Below, one piece after another: positions 33,049-41,930 of a DNA stretch of 63,204 bases; positions within the stretch are counted from its first letter, which is position 1; the number at the start of each line of letters is the position of its first letter. The DNA is from DATGZH01 sp035297265 (lineage in GTDB: Bacteria > Actinomycetota > Acidimicrobiia > Acidimicrobiales > RAAP-2). The position numbers and the translations under genes were made by a program. Below the pieces are notes generated by a model. It was not told the origin of the DNA. It worked only from the letters and a program-made list of their open reading frames with translations, and made no database searches. The stretch is taken from the NCBI GenBank assembly GCA_035297265.1, contig DATGZH010000021.1, forward strand, positions 1 through 63,204, read 5' to 3'.

Positions 33049-33394
33049 GGAGATCGCCGAGGCCTACGCCGACTGGCGGGCCAGGAGCAACGAGAACGAG
33101 CGGCTGAAGAAGATGGTGCGGGGCTGGGACCGCCGGGTCCATCTCAGCACCACCGACACCGCCGAGGGCTACACCCTCGAGGTCCGCGACCAGGTCCTGT
33201 CCCAGCTGTACCCGGGTCACGTCGGCCAACCGGACCTGATCGTGACGGGGAGCAGCGAGGACTTCTGCGACATGTTCTGGGGCGATCTCAACCCCTCGGC
33301 GAAGTACATGTCCGGGGAGATCACCCTGGCGGGCTCGCAGGAGGACGTCATGCGGCTCGACGCCATCTCGATGGTCGCGTTCTTGGACCAGTGA
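33035..33394 (+). CDS. SCP2 sterol-binding-domain-like small protein
   Basis: A 119-aa protein. The C-terminal three quarters (LEVRDQVLSQL ... DLIVTGSSEDFCDMFWGDLNPSAKYMSGEITLAG) match the SCP2 lipid-carrier fold, with the D-L-NPSxxYMxGEIxLxG signature. An amphipathic N-terminal helix (EEIAEAYADWRARSNENERLKKM) precedes it. It may hold a hydrophobic ligand for a neighbouring enzyme. The GTG start overlaps the amine oxidase end, and the stop overlaps the permease start (GTGA). Confidence 0.75.
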   Translation: MATSEEIAEAYADWRARSNENERLKKMVRGWDRRVHLSTTDTAEGYTLEVRDQVLSQLYPGHVGQPDLIVTGSSEDFCDMFWGDLNPSAKYMSGEITLAGSQEDVMRLDAISMVAFLDQ

Positions 33395-34878
33395 CCACGG
33401 AGCCGGGGGGGACCGGTCCGGTCACGCCCGCCGTTGGCCCACCGGGTGCCACGCACCCGGTGACGAGCCACGGGGGAGCGGCGCTCCGACGGGCCCTTGG
33501 CCTCCGCACCGTGGTGTCGACCTCGACCGGGCTGGCGTTCGCCGCCCTCGAGTACCTGGCGGCGGCGGGCCTCGTGGCCTACGTGGCCGGGGACTCGGCC
33601 TGGATCGCCATCGGCACGGCGGGCCTCCTGGCCCTCCTCGCCTGGGGCTTCTTCGGCGAGCTCAACGGCATGTTCCCGACCGCCGCGGCCATCCGCCTCT
33701 ACATGAAGCGGTCGATGGACGACCGCGTCGCCCTCATCATCACGTTCACCTATATGACCACGATCATCCTCGTGATCGCGGCGGACGCCTTCATCGTGGG
33801 CTCGGCCCTGTCCCACGCCTTCAACGAGCCGACCTGGGTGGCGGCCATCTGGATCGTCGGCCTCCTCGCCCTCGCGGTGGGTGCGAACCTCCGGGGCGTG
33901 CACGTGGCTGGCGGCGTCCAGGACGTCGCCACCTACATCGTGCTGGCGGCCACGCTGGTCATCGCCTCGGCCGCCCTCCTCCGCAGCCATGCCGCGCTGC
34001 GCTACCCCCTGCAACCACTCCACGGTCACCACGGGACGGACTTCATCGAGGCGGTGGCGCTCGGTGTGTTCCTCTACAGCGCGTTCGAATGGGTGACGAC
34101 GAGCGCCGAGGAGGTGCGCCATCCGGCGCACGTGCACCGGGGCATGCTCATCGCCGTCGGCCTCCTCTTCGTGGTGTGCTCGGTCGCCACGGTGGCCATG
34201 AGCCATGTGCTCACCCATCACCAGCTCACATCGGCCTACCCCCAGCTGTATCTCGGTCAGGCCACGTTCGGTCAAGCGGGCCTGTGGGCGATGGCCGCGG
34301 TCACCGCGGTGACCGCCCTCAACACCTTCAACGGCGGGTTCATCACGGCCTCGCGCTTCGTCTACGGCACGGCCCGGGAGGGGAGCCTGCCCCGCCAGCT
34401 GGCGCTCTTGAACGACCGGGCGGTGCCGTGGGTCCCGGTCGTCGCCCTCGGCGCCGTGTCCCTGGTGGTGGCCCTCGTCGTGGCGCTGACGCACGGCTGG
34501 CAGGTGCTGGTCGCGGTGGGGGCCGCCTTGGAAGCCATGATCTACTGCGTGGCAGCCCTCTGTACGGTCCGCCTCCGCACGCGGGCGCCCGACCACCACC
34601 GGCCTTTCCGGGTGCGCGGGCTCCGGGTGCTCGGCGTCGTCGGCGTCGGACTCTTCGGCGTCCTGGCCCTCGTCGCCTCGGTGTCGGTGGAGAACAAGTT
34701 CAACCCGGTGCCCCTCGTGATCATCGCCGTCGCCGCGGCCCTGTCGGCCTGGTACGTGCTGCGGGTGCTGCCGCGGGTCCAGGCACGTGAGGCGGCCCGC
34801 CGGGCGGCCACCCCCCGTCGGCGGCCGCCCCGTCCCGGGACGTCGGCCACCGGTCCGCCCCCCTCCGTGGCCTCCTAG
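33391..34878 (+). CDS. APC-superfamily amino acid permease
   Basis: A 495-aa transporter with about 12 hydrophobic helices. A 45-residue Pro/Gly-rich N terminus precedes LAFAALEYLAAAGLVAYVAG. FLYSAFEWVTTSAEEV (~residue 230) matches the conserved helix 6 region of APC transporters, and TAVTALNTFNGGFITASRFVYG the helix 8 region. The C-terminal tail is Arg-rich. It probably imports an amino acid or amine for the operon enzymes. GTG start overlaps the SCP2 stop by four bases. Confidence 0.84.
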   Translation: MTTEPGGTGPVTPAVGPPGATHPVTSHGGAALRRALGLRTVVSTSTGLAFAALEYLAAAGLVAYVAGDSAWIAIGTAGLLALLAWGFFGELNGMFPTAAAIRLYMKRSMDDRVALIITFTYMTTIILVIAADAFIVGSALSHAFNEPTWVAAIWIVGLLALAVGANLRGVHVAGGVQDVATYIVLAATLVIASAALLRSHAALRYPLQPLHGHHGTDFIEAVALGVFLYSAFEWVTTSAEEVRHPAHVHRGMLIAVGLLFVVCSVATVAMSHVLTHHQLTSAYPQLYLGQATFGQAGLWAMAAVTAVTALNTFNGGFITASRFVYGTAREGSLPRQLALLNDRAVPWVPVVALGAVSLVVALVVALTHGWQVLVAVGAALEAMIYCVAALCTVRLRTRAPDHHRPFRVRGLRVLGVVGVGLFGVLALVASVSVENKFNPVPLVIIAVAAALSAWYVLRVLPRVQAREAARRAATPRRRPPRPGTSATGPPPSVAS

Positions 34879-34880
34879 CC

Positions 34881-35651
34881 GTGCTCCAGAGCTTCGCTGG
34901 CGGCGCCCTGTTCGGGGTACGGACGGGCACCGGGACCCCGAACGTCCTCGCCTTGCACGGATGGCGCCGGAGCCACCAGGACTTCATCGCGGTGCTCGCG
35001 CCGGCCGGTGACGAGACCCCCCTCGACGCCATCGCCCCCGACCTGCCGGGATTCGGGGCCACGCCGCCGCCGGCCGAGGCCTGGGGCTCGGCGGAGTATG
35101 CCGACTGTGTCGCCGAGCTCCTCCCCGGCATGGCCGGACCGGTGGTGGTGCTCGGCCACTCCTTCGGCGGGAAGGTGGCCGTGCAACTGGCGGCCTACCG
35201 ACCGGACCATGTCCGGGCGCTCGTCCTGACCGGTGTCCCTCAGCTCGTCGGGGCGGGGCGGCCCCGTCGACCGGCGGCGGCCTTCCGGCTCATCCGGAGT
35301 CTGCACCAGGCCGGCCTCGTGAGCGACGAGCGGATGGCGGCGGCCCGGCGGCGCTACGGGTCGTCCGACTACCGGGCCGCCGAGGGGATCATGCGAGAGG
35401 TGCTGGTCCGCAGCCTGGCCGAGCACTACGAAGGAGAGCTCGACGCCATCCGCTGCCCGGTCACCCTGGTGTGGGGCGACGACGACACGGCCGCGCCACT
35501 CGCCGGCGCCCAGCAGGCGGCGTCGCGGCTGGCGGACGCCGATCTCGTCGTCTGCCCGGGGGCCGGTCACCTGACGCCGTCGACCGTGCCCGACGTCCTG
35601 CGGCGAGCCGTCGTGTCCCATCTCGGTCGGGTGCCGCCCAGGACGGGCTGA
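34881..35651 (+). CDS. Alpha/beta hydrolase
   Basis: A 256-aa soluble hydrolase. NVLALHGWRRSHQDF (oxyanion), DLPGFGATP, nucleophile elbow VVLGHSFGGKVAVQLA (~residue 95), acid-bearing LVWGDDDTAAP (~200) and catalytic His in CPGAGHLTP (~232) complete the triad. Its position between a permease (2-bp gap) and a MurF-like ligase (1-bp gap) suggests it trims or hydrolyses an ester or amide substrate of the pathway, but nothing in the sequence fixes which. Confidence 0.84.
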   Translation: MLQSFAGGALFGVRTGTGTPNVLALHGWRRSHQDFIAVLAPAGDETPLDAIAPDLPGFGATPPPAEAWGSAEYADCVAELLPGMAGPVVVLGHSFGGKVAVQLAAYRPDHVRALVLTGVPQLVGAGRPRRPAAAFRLIRSLHQAGLVSDERMAAARRRYGSSDYRAAEGIMREVLVRSLAEHYEGELDAIRCPVTLVWGDDDTAAPLAGAQQAASRLADADLVVCPGAGHLTPSTVPDVLRRAVVSHLGRVPPRTG

Positions 35652-35652
35652 G

Positions 35653-37200
35653 ATGCCGACTGCTGTTGCCGCGGCGGACGACCCGCTGGCCTGGGTGGCC
35701 GTCGCCGCCTGCCTGGTCACGCTCGTGCCGGCCGGCCTCCGCTGGCTCCGGGTGTCCCAGCGAGAGCACTACCTCGCGGGGTCGGCGACCCGCTTCGCCC
35801 GGCGCTGGTGGACGAGCGAACCGGCGGACCTCCTCTTGGCGGTCCTCGCGCTGGCCGGCCTGGGCCTCTCGGTCGTCTGGCCGCTCACTGCGCTGGCCAC
35901 GGCGGTGGCCGTGGCGCTCGGGCCGCTCCATCTTTCACCTCGCGGCCGGACGTCGCCGCTCGTGTGGACGACGAGGCTGCGGACGCTCGGCGGGGTGTGG
36001 GTGTTGCTCCAGGCGGTCGTCGTGGTCGCCGGTGTGCTCGCGGGGGTGGCGGCTCCGCTCGCGGCCGCCGGTGCCGTGGTCGTGCCGCTCCTCGTGGATC
36101 TCGCCGCGTGGGTCCTCGGACCGGTGGAGCGGCGCCGGGTCGCGCCCTTCGTCGCCCAGGCGGCCGAGCGCCTGCGGAAGGTCGGGCCGACCGTCGTCGC
36201 CGTCACCGGGTCCTACGGGAAGACCTCGACCAAGCACCACATCGCCCATCTCCTCACCGGCACGAAGCACGTAGTGGCCAGCCCGGCGTCGTTCAACAAC
36301 CGGGCTGGTCTGGCCCGGGCGGTGAACGAGCACCTCTCGGAAGGCGCGGAGGTCTTCGTGGCCGAGATGGGCACCTACGGCCGGGGTGAGATCGCCGAGC
36401 TGTGCTCGTGGTGCCGACCGGACATCTCCGTGATCACCGCCATCGGCCCCGTCCACCTGGAGCGCTTCGGCTCCGAGGACGAGATCCTCGCGGCCAAGAC
36501 CGAGATCACCGAGAACGTCGGCGTCGTCGTGCTGAACGTCGACGACGACCGGCTCGCCGGCTTGGCCGACCGGCTCGATGGCGAGGGACGCACCGTGTTG
36601 CGGTGCTCGGGGTGGGACCACGAGGCGGACGTCTGCGTCACCATGGGTGAGTCGGAGGTGGCCATCTGGGGCAACGGCCGGTCCCTCGTCGAGCGGGCGG
36701 CGATCGCCAGCGGCATCCAGCCGACGAACCTGGCGTGTGCGGTGGCCGTCGCCCTGCGACTGGGCCTACCGGAGGATCGGCTGGCGGTCCGGCTCGCCGA
36801 CCTGCCGGGCGTGCCCAACCGCCTGAGCCAGGGTACGACGCCGAGGGGGGTGGTCGTCCTCGACGACACCTTCAACGCCAACCCGGCCGGGGCCTCCGCC
36901 GCACTCGAGGCGCTCCGGCGGCTGCCCGCCGGGCGGCGGGTCGTGGTCACGCCTGGCATGGTCGAGCTCGGGGCCCTCCAGGCGGTGGACAACCGCCGGT
37001 TCGCCGAGGCCGCGGCGGGGGTGGCCACCGATCTCCTCGTCGTTGGCCGGACCAATCGGCGGGCCCTGCTCGAAGGAGCGAGGTCGCTCCAGCCCATCGC
37101 CGTCAGGACCAGGGAGGAAGCGGTCTCATGGGTCCGGGGACACCTGGAGGCCGGCGATGCCGTCCTCTACGAGAACGACCTGCCCGACCATTACCCTTGA
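35653..37200 (+). CDS. Membrane-anchored MurF-like amide ligase (Mur ligase family)
   Basis: A 515-aa protein. Residues 1-155 carry about four hydrophobic segments (near 13-30, 58-90, 112-133 and 134-154) in place of the substrate-binding N-terminal domain of MurF. Residues ~180-400 are a Mur central ATPase domain: VTGSYGKTSTKHH (P-loop, 184-195), EMGTYGRGEI (238-247) and AIGPVHLERFGSEDEILAAK with the conserved Lys. LDDTFNANPAGASAALEAL and TPGMVELG are the MurF-type C-terminal domain. It should couple an acyl phosphate intermediate to an amine, probably at the membrane. It lies 58 bp before a Ddl-like ligase. Confidence 0.82.
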   Translation: MPTAVAAADDPLAWVAVAACLVTLVPAGLRWLRVSQREHYLAGSATRFARRWWTSEPADLLLAVLALAGLGLSVVWPLTALATAVAVALGPLHLSPRGRTSPLVWTTRLRTLGGVWVLLQAVVVVAGVLAGVAAPLAAAGAVVVPLLVDLAAWVLGPVERRRVAPFVAQAAERLRKVGPTVVAVTGSYGKTSTKHHIAHLLTGTKHVVASPASFNNRAGLARAVNEHLSEGAEVFVAEMGTYGRGEIAELCSWCRPDISVITAIGPVHLERFGSEDEILAAKTEITENVGVVVLNVDDDRLAGLADRLDGEGRTVLRCSGWDHEADVCVTMGESEVAIWGNGRSLVERAAIASGIQPTNLACAVAVALRLGLPEDRLAVRLADLPGVPNRLSQGTTPRGVVVLDDTFNANPAGASAALEALRRLPAGRRVVVTPGMVELGALQAVDNRRFAEAAAGVATDLLVVGRTNRRALLEGARSLQPIAVRTREEAVSWVRGHLEAGDAVLYENDLPDHYP

Positions 37201-37205
37201 GCGCC

Positions 37206-37262
37206 GTGACGGGCGAGGGGAACGACCGGCCCGACGAGCTCCACGAGGGAGAGCAAGCTTGA
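37206..37262 (+). CDS. Possible 18-codon ORF between the MurF-like and Ddl-like genes
   Basis: A GTG-initiated frame (VTGEGNDRPDELHEGEQA) ends with TGA overlapping the TTG start of the ddl-like gene (TTGA). It has no clear ribosome site of its own. It may simply be a chance frame in the 58-bp spacer; listed because the same stop/start arrangement precedes rnhB and the luxR-family gene. Confidence 0.2.
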   Translation: MTGEGNDRPDELHEGEQA

Positions 37263-38386
37263 CCGACGTCGCCGTCATTTTCGGAGGGCCCTCTCCCGAA
37301 CACGACGTCAGCGTGCTGACCGGGCTGCAGGCCACCCACGAGCTCCACTCGGCCGGGCGACCGGTGCGGGCCATCTTCTGGTCGAAGACCGGTGACTGGT
37401 ACCAGGTGTCGCCCGAGCTGGAGGCGTCGGCGTTCATCGAAGGCGTCCCGCGGGGGGCCGAGCCGCTCCGCCTGGTGCTGGCCTCCGACGGTGGGTTCCT
37501 GCCCGAAGGCGGCCGGTTCGGGCGGCAGAAGGCGCTCGACTTCGAGGCCGCGGTCGTCTGCTGTCACGGAGGTCCCGGGGAAGACGGCACGTTGCAGTCG
37601 GCCCTGGACCTCGTGGGCCTGCCCTACACCGGCCCGACGGTGGCCGGAGCGGCCCTCGGCATGGACAAGCTCGCCTTCGGGGCGGTCATGACGGCGGCCG
37701 GGCTGCCGACGCTGCCCCGCTGCCTGGTCGACACGGCACTGGAGGACGTCGGCTATCCGGGCCCGTACATCGTCAAGCCCCGGTTCGGCGGTTCGTCGAT
37801 CGGGATCCAGGTGGTGGCGGACCTGGACACGGCGCGCGATCAACTTCGGGCCAACCCCCACTTTCGCAGCGGTGCCGTGATCGAGCCCTATCGGTCAGAC
37901 CTTTTCGATCTGCAGGTCGCCGTCCGGTCCTGGCCGGAGCTCGAGCTCTCCGCCATCGAGCGCCCGCTTCGCACACCGAGGGCCGGCGGCGTGGCGGGTG
38001 AGCCCGAGATCCTGGGCTACGCCGACAAGTACGTCGGTGGGGAGGGCATGGCCAGCGCGCCCCGTGACCTGCCGGCAGAGATCGCTGGCGGCCTGGCGGA
38101 GCGCCTGAACGCCGCGGCGCTCGAGGTGGCGCGGCTCTCAGGCGTTCGAGGTGTGGCCCGCATCGACTTCCTGAGTGACGGCACTGAGCTCGTGGTGAAC
38201 GAGGTCAACACCATCCCGGGCTCTCTGGCGCGCTACCTCTGGATCGACCCTCGGATCACCTTCGAGCAACAGCTCGACGACCTGCTCGGTGAAGCGCGAT
38301 CCCGACCGACGCACGCCTACTCGAGTGCCGGAGCGGACAGCAGCGTGCTGCGGGGCGCCGGTTCGATCGCGGCAAAACTCGCCTGA
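37259..38386 (+). CDS. ddl: D-alanine-D-alanine ligase-like ATP-grasp ligase
   Basis: A 375-aa ATP-grasp enzyme. VIFGGPSPEHDVSVLTG at the N terminus, HGGPGEDGTLQ (~residue 100), VKPRFGGSSIG (~178) and the Mg-binding ARIDFLSDG ... VNEVNTIPGS (~300-320) match Ddl. It would join two D-amino acids, or a D-amino acid and hydroxyacid, via an acyl phosphate. TTG start has GAGGGAGAG upstream. The organism may carry another ddl elsewhere (near gpsA in mycobacteria); this copy in the amine-oxidase/MurF-like operon could be a dedicated paralogue with altered specificity. Confidence 0.88.
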   Translation: MTDVAVIFGGPSPEHDVSVLTGLQATHELHSAGRPVRAIFWSKTGDWYQVSPELEASAFIEGVPRGAEPLRLVLASDGGFLPEGGRFGRQKALDFEAAVVCCHGGPGEDGTLQSALDLVGLPYTGPTVAGAALGMDKLAFGAVMTAAGLPTLPRCLVDTALEDVGYPGPYIVKPRFGGSSIGIQVVADLDTARDQLRANPHFRSGAVIEPYRSDLFDLQVAVRSWPELELSAIERPLRTPRAGGVAGEPEILGYADKYVGGEGMASAPRDLPAEIAGGLAERLNAAALEVARLSGVRGVARIDFLSDGTELVVNEVNTIPGSLARYLWIDPRITFEQQLDDLLGEARSRPTHAYSSAGADSSVLRGAGSIAAKLA

Positions 38387-38388
38387 GC

Positions 38389-41184
38389 TCAAAGCTGTAT
38401 GGCCGACGGGCTCTCCTCGACCGGGCTCACGGGCCGTACGACGTCCGCCGCCAACTGCCGGGAAAGGGTGGAGTAGAGCAGCTCGGTTGACGCCGACGGA
38501 TAACCCCCAGGATCGATCTCGTTGACCCGGCGCTGACAATCGAGCCACTCGCGCCGCAATCGGTCGCGGTCGCCGAGGACCGCCGCAGCCTCCATGGCGG
38601 CACGGACGAGCGTCTCGCTGTAGGGATCCACGAGTCTCGCTTGTTCGACGGCCCAATGCGCCAGGGGTCCTCGCCCGTCTTCGCTGGCCAACCGGGCCAG
38701 CCGGACCGCCGCTTCGACGAGGACGTTGGCCACCCTCGCCTCGTGGCCCTCGGTGCGCCACCAGCTGTAGCCGGCGAGGAGGCCCCCCAGCGGTTCTCCT
38801 TCGACGAGGGAGAGCGCCGCTCGGGCACAGGCCATCGCCACCTGCCGGTCGGAGGCGGCGGCCGATGCTCGAACCAGTCTCGTCACCCGGTCGACATCGC
38901 TCGTCACCTGGGCAGACACGCGGTAGTGCCCCGACCGAGACGCCGTCGGCAGGAGGGGTGTCCCGGCCGGGTCGAGCCCCATGGCCCGCCGAGCCGCCCC
39001 GACGGTGTTGAACAAGGTCTTGGCCGCGGCATCGGTGTCGGCGGAGCCGAGCACCCGGTTCCGAAGCCTCTCGCTCGTGACCTGGTCCGGTTGGTGCAGC
39101 GCCAGGTAGGCCACGAGCTCGGTCGCCCGACGCGCCCGCTTCGGATCGATCGGCTCGGCCAGGCCGTCCAGGCGAGGGAGCGACGTCAGCAGGCGGACCT
39201 CGACCGGTCCGGGCTCCAGGCCGAGTGCATCGAGAACGGATGCCTCGGACCGGAGGACCGGTTCGCCGACCAGGTGATCGGCGGTCTGCCGGTGGAAGGT
39301 CGTCGGTCGTGACGCGGCGGCGTCGTTCAGCGCCAGATCGCCATGACCTCGGGGGACCAGCGGAGGTGCTCCATCGTCACCGGGGGCCTCCAGAGGGGTC
39401 ATCGACTGCGGTGAGGTCGGAGCGGTCGGCAGCAACAGCCGGTTGACGGCGAGCTCGTAGTCGTGGTGGAGAGCGTTCGTCTCGACGGTGACGCCGAGCG
39501 GATGGATCGTGGCCGACCGGGCGTCGACCGCGATCGTGACGTCGGTCGGAGGGAGGGGCAGGGCCGTGACCGAACCGCCGCGCGACCGAGCCGCCGGGCT
39601 CAGACGCCGGGGATCGCCGAAGAAGAGGACCCGACGTCGTTCGTGGTCGTCGTCTTCCCCTAGCAGCTGCGTTGCCCTCTCCGCCTCTGCGACATCCTCG
39701 GTCACCACGACGGCCGAGCTCCAGTCCCAACACCCTGCGACGAGGGCCATGGTTCGCAGCAGGCCCTCGGCGCCGTAGCCGATCACGGGGATACAGCATC
39801 CGCGTTCCGCCGGGACGAGCCACGTCCCCCGGTCGTCGTCACCGACGGCCAGCACGGCAGGGAGCCACGGCTGACACCCGCCGAGTCGCTTCGTGAGCTC
39901 GGCGGGGTCCGCGGTGGTGGGGAGGTGCCAGCTCCTCGGCGACAACGAGGTGAACCCAGGCGGCGCCCACGTGACCGCATCGGCCAGTACGAACTCGCAC
40001 CCGTCGGGGCCGACCCGGACCGCCCGGATGCGAGGTGTGCGTGCCCGCTGCCGGCTGTCCAGGAGACCGACGGTCAGTGCCCGGTTGGCCAGCTCGAACC
40101 ACTGGAGCAGCGGCGTCAGCCGGAAGTGGTCGAGCAATGTGGCGGTGTCGATCGCCTCCTCGCTGTGGGCATCGGCGCCGCCGGAACCGCTTGTCTCGGC
40201 CCGGGCCGCCATGCGCAGGCGGCCGAGCCGTCGGGTCAGGGCGCCGGCGCCGAGGACGCCCAGGCCGAGTGCCGAGAGCTCCGGGACGGGGGTTCGGCGC
40301 GACGGTGCGGTCGGGGCCGGCGGCGTCGGCAGGCCAGGAACGGGTCGAGGCGCGGCCGGGGCGTGGTGCACGGTCCGGCCCCGAGGGAGGTGGCCCGCAG
40401 TGGTCAGGACCTCGTCCGGGGTGGCACGGACGGCGAGACCGGCGAGCTGGGCCGTCGACTGATCGGACGGATGAGGAGGCACCGACGTGACGAGGGGCGC
40501 ATCCTCTGGGGCCAGCGGGTCGGGGAGCACCAGCACCCAACCCGGCAGGATGAGGCTCGGGTCCAGCAGTCGCTGCCCGTCCGGCATGAGGCGATCGAAG
40601 TTCGCCGCGGCGATCGCCTCCCATTCGTGTCCGCTGTCGTAGAAGTGCTCGGCGATGCTCCAGAGCGAGTCACCGGCGACGACGGTGTAGAGCGTCGTCG
40701 CCAACGGGGCTCCGCCCGCGGCCACCGGACGTACCGGCGCCGGCGGTGCTGGTCTGACGAACCGGTCAGCGGATGCGGCCAGCCGGGGTGAGGCTGCGGC
40801 CACGACGGCCACCGGTGTCGTCCGGGCCCCGCTGGCTGCGGCGACACCACTCAAGAGCCCAGCCGACGGGAAGAAGAAGAGGATGCCGGCGGCGATCCGG
40901 GCGGCCAGTCGCTCCGGGAGGCGAGCGCCCGCCACCACCGCCCCGTCGCGCTGTCGTACACGGTGAGCAACCGAACGGAGCAACGGCCATGCGCAGGCCA
41001 ACCAGGCGACCCAGGCGACGATGGCCAGAAGGTCGAACAGGCCCGTGGCCGAGACGATGGTCGAGTGGTGCCACCGCAGCGGCAGCGGATCGCCGACGGC
41101 GACGACGAGACAGGTGGGGACGGCGGCGAAGACGAGCACCGCGGTGACGACCGCGGTCAGCAGCTCACCGAGCCTCCGCCACAC
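38389..41184 (-). CDS. Membrane-tethered LysM and BTAD-domain regulator
   Basis: A 931-aa protein. Three N-terminal membrane helices (~residues 8-30, 46-70, 92-117) lead to a LysM motif (YTVVAGDSLWSIAEHFY, 166-182, to ~221). A long middle region follows. The C-terminal ~250 residues hold a winged-helix segment (ATELVAYLALHQPDQVTSERLR) and a bacterial transcriptional activator domain (LARLASEDGRGPLAHWAVEQ and following helices). LysM would bind peptidoglycan if outside, BTAD would bind DNA or a partner inside; the orientation is unresolved. GTG start has AAGGA 7 nt upstream. Last gene of a three-gene operon. Confidence 0.78.
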   Translation of the reverse strand: MWRRLGELLTAVVTAVLVFAAVPTCLVVAVGDPLPLRWHHSTIVSATGLFDLLAIVAWVAWLACAWPLLRSVAHRVRQRDGAVVAGARLPERLAARIAAGILFFFPSAGLLSGVAAASGARTTPVAVVAAASPRLAASADRFVRPAPPAPVRPVAAGGAPLATTLYTVVAGDSLWSIAEHFYDSGHEWEAIAAANFDRLMPDGQRLLDPSLILPGWVLVLPDPLAPEDAPLVTSVPPHPSDQSTAQLAGLAVRATPDEVLTTAGHLPRGRTVHHAPAAPRPVPGLPTPPAPTAPSRRTPVPELSALGLGVLGAGALTRRLGRLRMAARAETSGSGGADAHSEEAIDTATLLDHFRLTPLLQWFELANRALTVGLLDSRQRARTPRIRAVRVGPDGCEFVLADAVTWAPPGFTSLSPRSWHLPTTADPAELTKRLGGCQPWLPAVLAVGDDDRGTWLVPAERGCCIPVIGYGAEGLLRTMALVAGCWDWSSAVVVTEDVAEAERATQLLGEDDDHERRRVLFFGDPRRLSPAARSRGGSVTALPLPPTDVTIAVDARSATIHPLGVTVETNALHHDYELAVNRLLLPTAPTSPQSMTPLEAPGDDGAPPLVPRGHGDLALNDAAASRPTTFHRQTADHLVGEPVLRSEASVLDALGLEPGPVEVRLLTSLPRLDGLAEPIDPKRARRATELVAYLALHQPDQVTSERLRNRVLGSADTDAAAKTLFNTVGAARRAMGLDPAGTPLLPTASRSGHYRVSAQVTSDVDRVTRLVRASAAASDRQVAMACARAALSLVEGEPLGGLLAGYSWWRTEGHEARVANVLVEAAVRLARLASEDGRGPLAHWAVEQARLVDPYSETLVRAAMEAAAVLGDRDRLRREWLDCQRRVNEIDPGGYPSASTELLYSTLSRQLAADVVRPVSPVEESPSAIQL

Positions 41185-41201
41185 GCTAGGTCCTTTCTCC
41201 C

Positions 41202-41930
41202 TCAGGAGGTCGCATAGTCGTAACTGACGTCGATCTCGTAGGAGAGCGACGCCTGCACGCCGGAGGGTTCGGCAAGGGTGGCGCTGCAGTCGCCGCCCGC
41301 CGACTGGTCGTCGACCGACAGTCCCGAGCCTCCCTCGACCGACGGTGCGGCACCTCCGTCGCAATGCACCAGCAGTTGGAGCTGGACGTCCGTGCTCCAG
41401 GAGGCCGTGACCGTGACGGCGCCCGGTGAGGTGTTGAAACCGAGGGTCACCGCCACGTTGTCGGGATACTGGAGGTTGCCGGGGTAGGTGAGCTCGGTGC
41501 TCCTGACGGAGGCCTGCGTCGTGGTGGTGGCGGGCGCAGCCGGTGCCGAGGCCGCGGTCGGATCACTCACGAGTCCGGCCACCGTCGGTTGTGTGGTCGT
41601 CGAAGGTGGGGGCGCCGCGGGGATGCCACCGACCCCTGTCGTGGTGGTGGCCGGAGCGGTCGTCGAGGTGGTTGCGCCCGGCGCAGCTCGGTCCGTGGTC
41701 ACCGGTGACGAGAACCGAGGAGCGGCGTGAGCATGTCGCGCACTCGAGCCTGCAGTGCCGTGGACGGATTGAGAGGCTCGGACGGCGGCGATCATGGCCA
41801 TCAGCGAGAGCGTCACCGCCAGCACCACCCACCAGTGCGGCCTGCCGACAGACCCCCGCGACTGGCGATCGGGCTCCCGCTCGGCGCCCAGGCCGTCCGC
41901 CACGGCGACACGATAGGTCCGATCAGGCAC
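41202..41930 (-). CDS. Single-pass membrane protein with Thr/Pro-rich linker
   Basis: A 242-aa protein. A membrane helix at ~residues 32-52 (WWVVLAVTLSLMAMIAAVRA) is followed by a low-complexity Thr/Pro/Ala linker (ATTSTTAPATTTTG, PPPSTTTQPT) and a ~90-residue C-terminal domain rich in beta-type residues with two Cys (LVHCDGG, GGDCSATL) that could pair. The extracytoplasmic domain is probably a sensor or a surface protein. I recognise no family. Start overlaps the HTH gene by 8 bp and the LysM-BTAD gene follows 17 bp later. Confidence 0.65.
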   Translation of the reverse strand: MPDRTYRVAVADGLGAEREPDRQSRGSVGRPHWWVVLAVTLSLMAMIAAVRASQSVHGTAGSSARHAHAAPRFSSPVTTDRAAPGATTSTTAPATTTTGVGGIPAAPPPSTTTQPTVAGLVSDPTAASAPAAPATTTTQASVRSTELTYPGNLQYPDNVAVTLGFNTSPGAVTVTASWSTDVQLQLLVHCDGGAAPSVEGGSGLSVDDQSAGGDCSATLAEPSGVQASLSYEIDVSYDYATS

